A DNA stretch of 5,418 bases from an uncultured Eubacteriales bacterium (lineage in GTDB: Bacteria > Bacillota > Clostridia > TANB77 > CAG-508): contig CACXCH010000036.1 in assembly GCA_902766085.1 (NCBI GenBank), positions 1 to 5,418 on the forward strand, read 5' to 3'. Made by a program: the position numbers and the translations under genes. Every line of letters begins with the position of its first letter. Position 1 is the stretch's first letter. Positions 4,921-5,418 of this stretch are shown piece by piece. The notes below the pieces were generated by a model. The model had not been told where the DNA came from and ran no database searches. It saw only the letters and a list, made by a program, of their open reading frames with translations.

Positions 4921-5418
4921 ATGGAAAGTAAGAAAAAGAATTTAAATGAGAACTCACTAAACAAAGATTCACGAAATAAGGACTCACGAAACAAAGTTTC
5001 ACGTAATCAAAATATTAATAAAAGTAAAAAGGCAAAAGTGAATTTTTTTCCAGTAATTGTTTTAATTATAGGATTTATAATTGGAGTTTATTTTTATATT
5101 AATATGACTGAACCTTCAAAAGTTGTTAAAAAATATTTTCAATTACTAAATGATGGAAAATATGATGAGATGTACGACTGTGTTTCTACGTCTTATTCAA
5201 AGGAAGAATTTATAAATAGAGTAAAAAATATTTACGAAGGAATTAATGCATCCAATATCAATATAACGATTATTGCTAATTCAAGTGAAACGAGCAACAC
5301 AAATAGTTCAGCCAAAATTGATAACTCAAGTGAAACAAGTAACACAAATAATACCATAACAGTTGATAACTCAAGCGAAACAAGTAACACAAATAATACC
5401 ATAACAGTTGATAACTCA
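4921..5418 (+). CDS. Class B penicillin-binding protein with MecA_N (NTF2-like) domain, 3' end missing
   Basis: The frame is open to the window end, giving 166 residues. AGAGGG (4909-4914) sits six bases before the ATG. Residues 1-40 are a polar, basic cytoplasmic tail with NKDSR-type repeats. Residues 43-60 form one membrane helix. Residues 65-115 resemble the MecA_N NTF2-like domain of PBP2a/PBP3-type transpeptidases: SKVVKKYFQLLNDGKYDEMYDCVS, then SKEEFINRVKNIYEGINASNINITI. In such proteins this domain precedes the dimerisation and transpeptidase domains, which cross-link peptidoglycan outside the cell; they would lie beyond the window. From residue 120 the domain is interrupted by 15-residue repeats (NSSETSNTNNTITVD) that continue past the end. 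The gene follows mazF by 62 bp. The transpeptidase is inferred, not seen; another NTF2-like membrane protein is possible. Pairing with the nearby RodA is also only a guess. Confidence 0.72.
   Translation, partial: MESKKKNLNENSLNKDSRNKDSRNKVSRNQNINKSKKAKVNFFPVIVLIIGFIIGVYFYINMTEPSKVVKKYFQLLNDGKYDEMYDCVSTSYSKEEFINRVKNIYEGINASNINITIIANSSETSNTNSSAKIDNSSETSNTNNTITVDNSSETSNTNNTITVDNS
4945..5004 (+). repeat. 15-bp tandem repeat encoding NKDSR units
   Basis: Three adjacent 15-base units encode NKDSR, NKDSR and NKVSR (4960-4974, 4975-4989, 4990-5004). A degenerate unit, NENSL, precedes them at 4945-4959. They lie in the cytoplasmic tail of the penicillin-binding protein and make it strongly basic. 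Third-position differences show the duplication is not brand new. Confidence 0.7.
5278..5418 (+). repeat. 45-bp in-frame tandem repeat (coding minisatellite)
   Basis: Units lie at 5278-5322, 5323-5367 and 5368-5412, and a fourth begins at 5413 and runs off the window. Units two and three differ at one base (agt versus agc, both Ser), so they duplicated recently or are kept alike by gene conversion. Unit one is diverged after its ninth codon (SSAKID instead of NTITVD). Each full unit encodes NSSETSNTNNTITVD. Total copy number is unknown. Confidence 0.95.

Noticed and set aside
5278..5418. The 45-bp repeats as a CRISPR array
   Set aside because: The units abut without unique spacers, keep the reading frame and lie within a coding gene.
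1217..5418. Common origin of the Ser/Glu/Asn repeats in MinE and in the penicillin-binding protein
   Set aside because: Both contain SSET or SSE next to Asn, but codons differ (agctctgaa versus tcaagtgaa) and unit lengths do not match. Shared low-complexity bias is the simpler explanation.

Overview
The window is strongly AT-rich, with purine-rich coding strands, strong GGAGG-type ribosome binding sites and every gene on the plus strand. MinE together with MinD, a GerS/YdcC-like protein, a Bacillus EndoA-type MazF and a MecA_N-type penicillin-binding protein point to a Clostridia-class Firmicute. An uncultured gut lineage is plausible, but that placement is inference from gene content and composition.

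Left block (2-3740): the 3' three quarters of minD, then minE, rodA and dusB. MinD and MinE position the division site, and RodA is the SEDS glycosyltransferase that builds side-wall peptidoglycan. This matches the common clostridial order (mre genes, mrdA, minC, minD, minE, rodA). DusB, a tRNA dihydrouridine synthase, follows. A bulged hairpin with a run of seven T at 3780-3820 closes the block.

Right block (3870-5418): a membrane-anchored LolA-fold protein of the YdcC/GerS group, the ribonuclease toxin MazF, and the start of a class B penicillin-binding protein that runs off the window. In Bacillus subtilis the order is ydcC-alr-ndoAI-ndoA(mazF). Here the racemase and antitoxin genes are absent and the outer two genes lie 38 bp apart.

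The main oddities are: a MinE with an extra tail of about 150 residues; a 45-bp in-frame tandem repeat growing inside the N-terminal domain of the penicillin-binding protein, plus a 15-bp repeat in its cytoplasmic tail; a mazF with no adjacent antitoxin; an 11-bp perfect hairpin just inside rodA; and two TATAAT boxes set so close to start codons that the predicted transcripts would lack the anti-Shine-Dalgarno arms lying upstream. No gene-free stretch exceeds about 130 bp. I saw no RNA gene, insertion sequence or CRISPR array.
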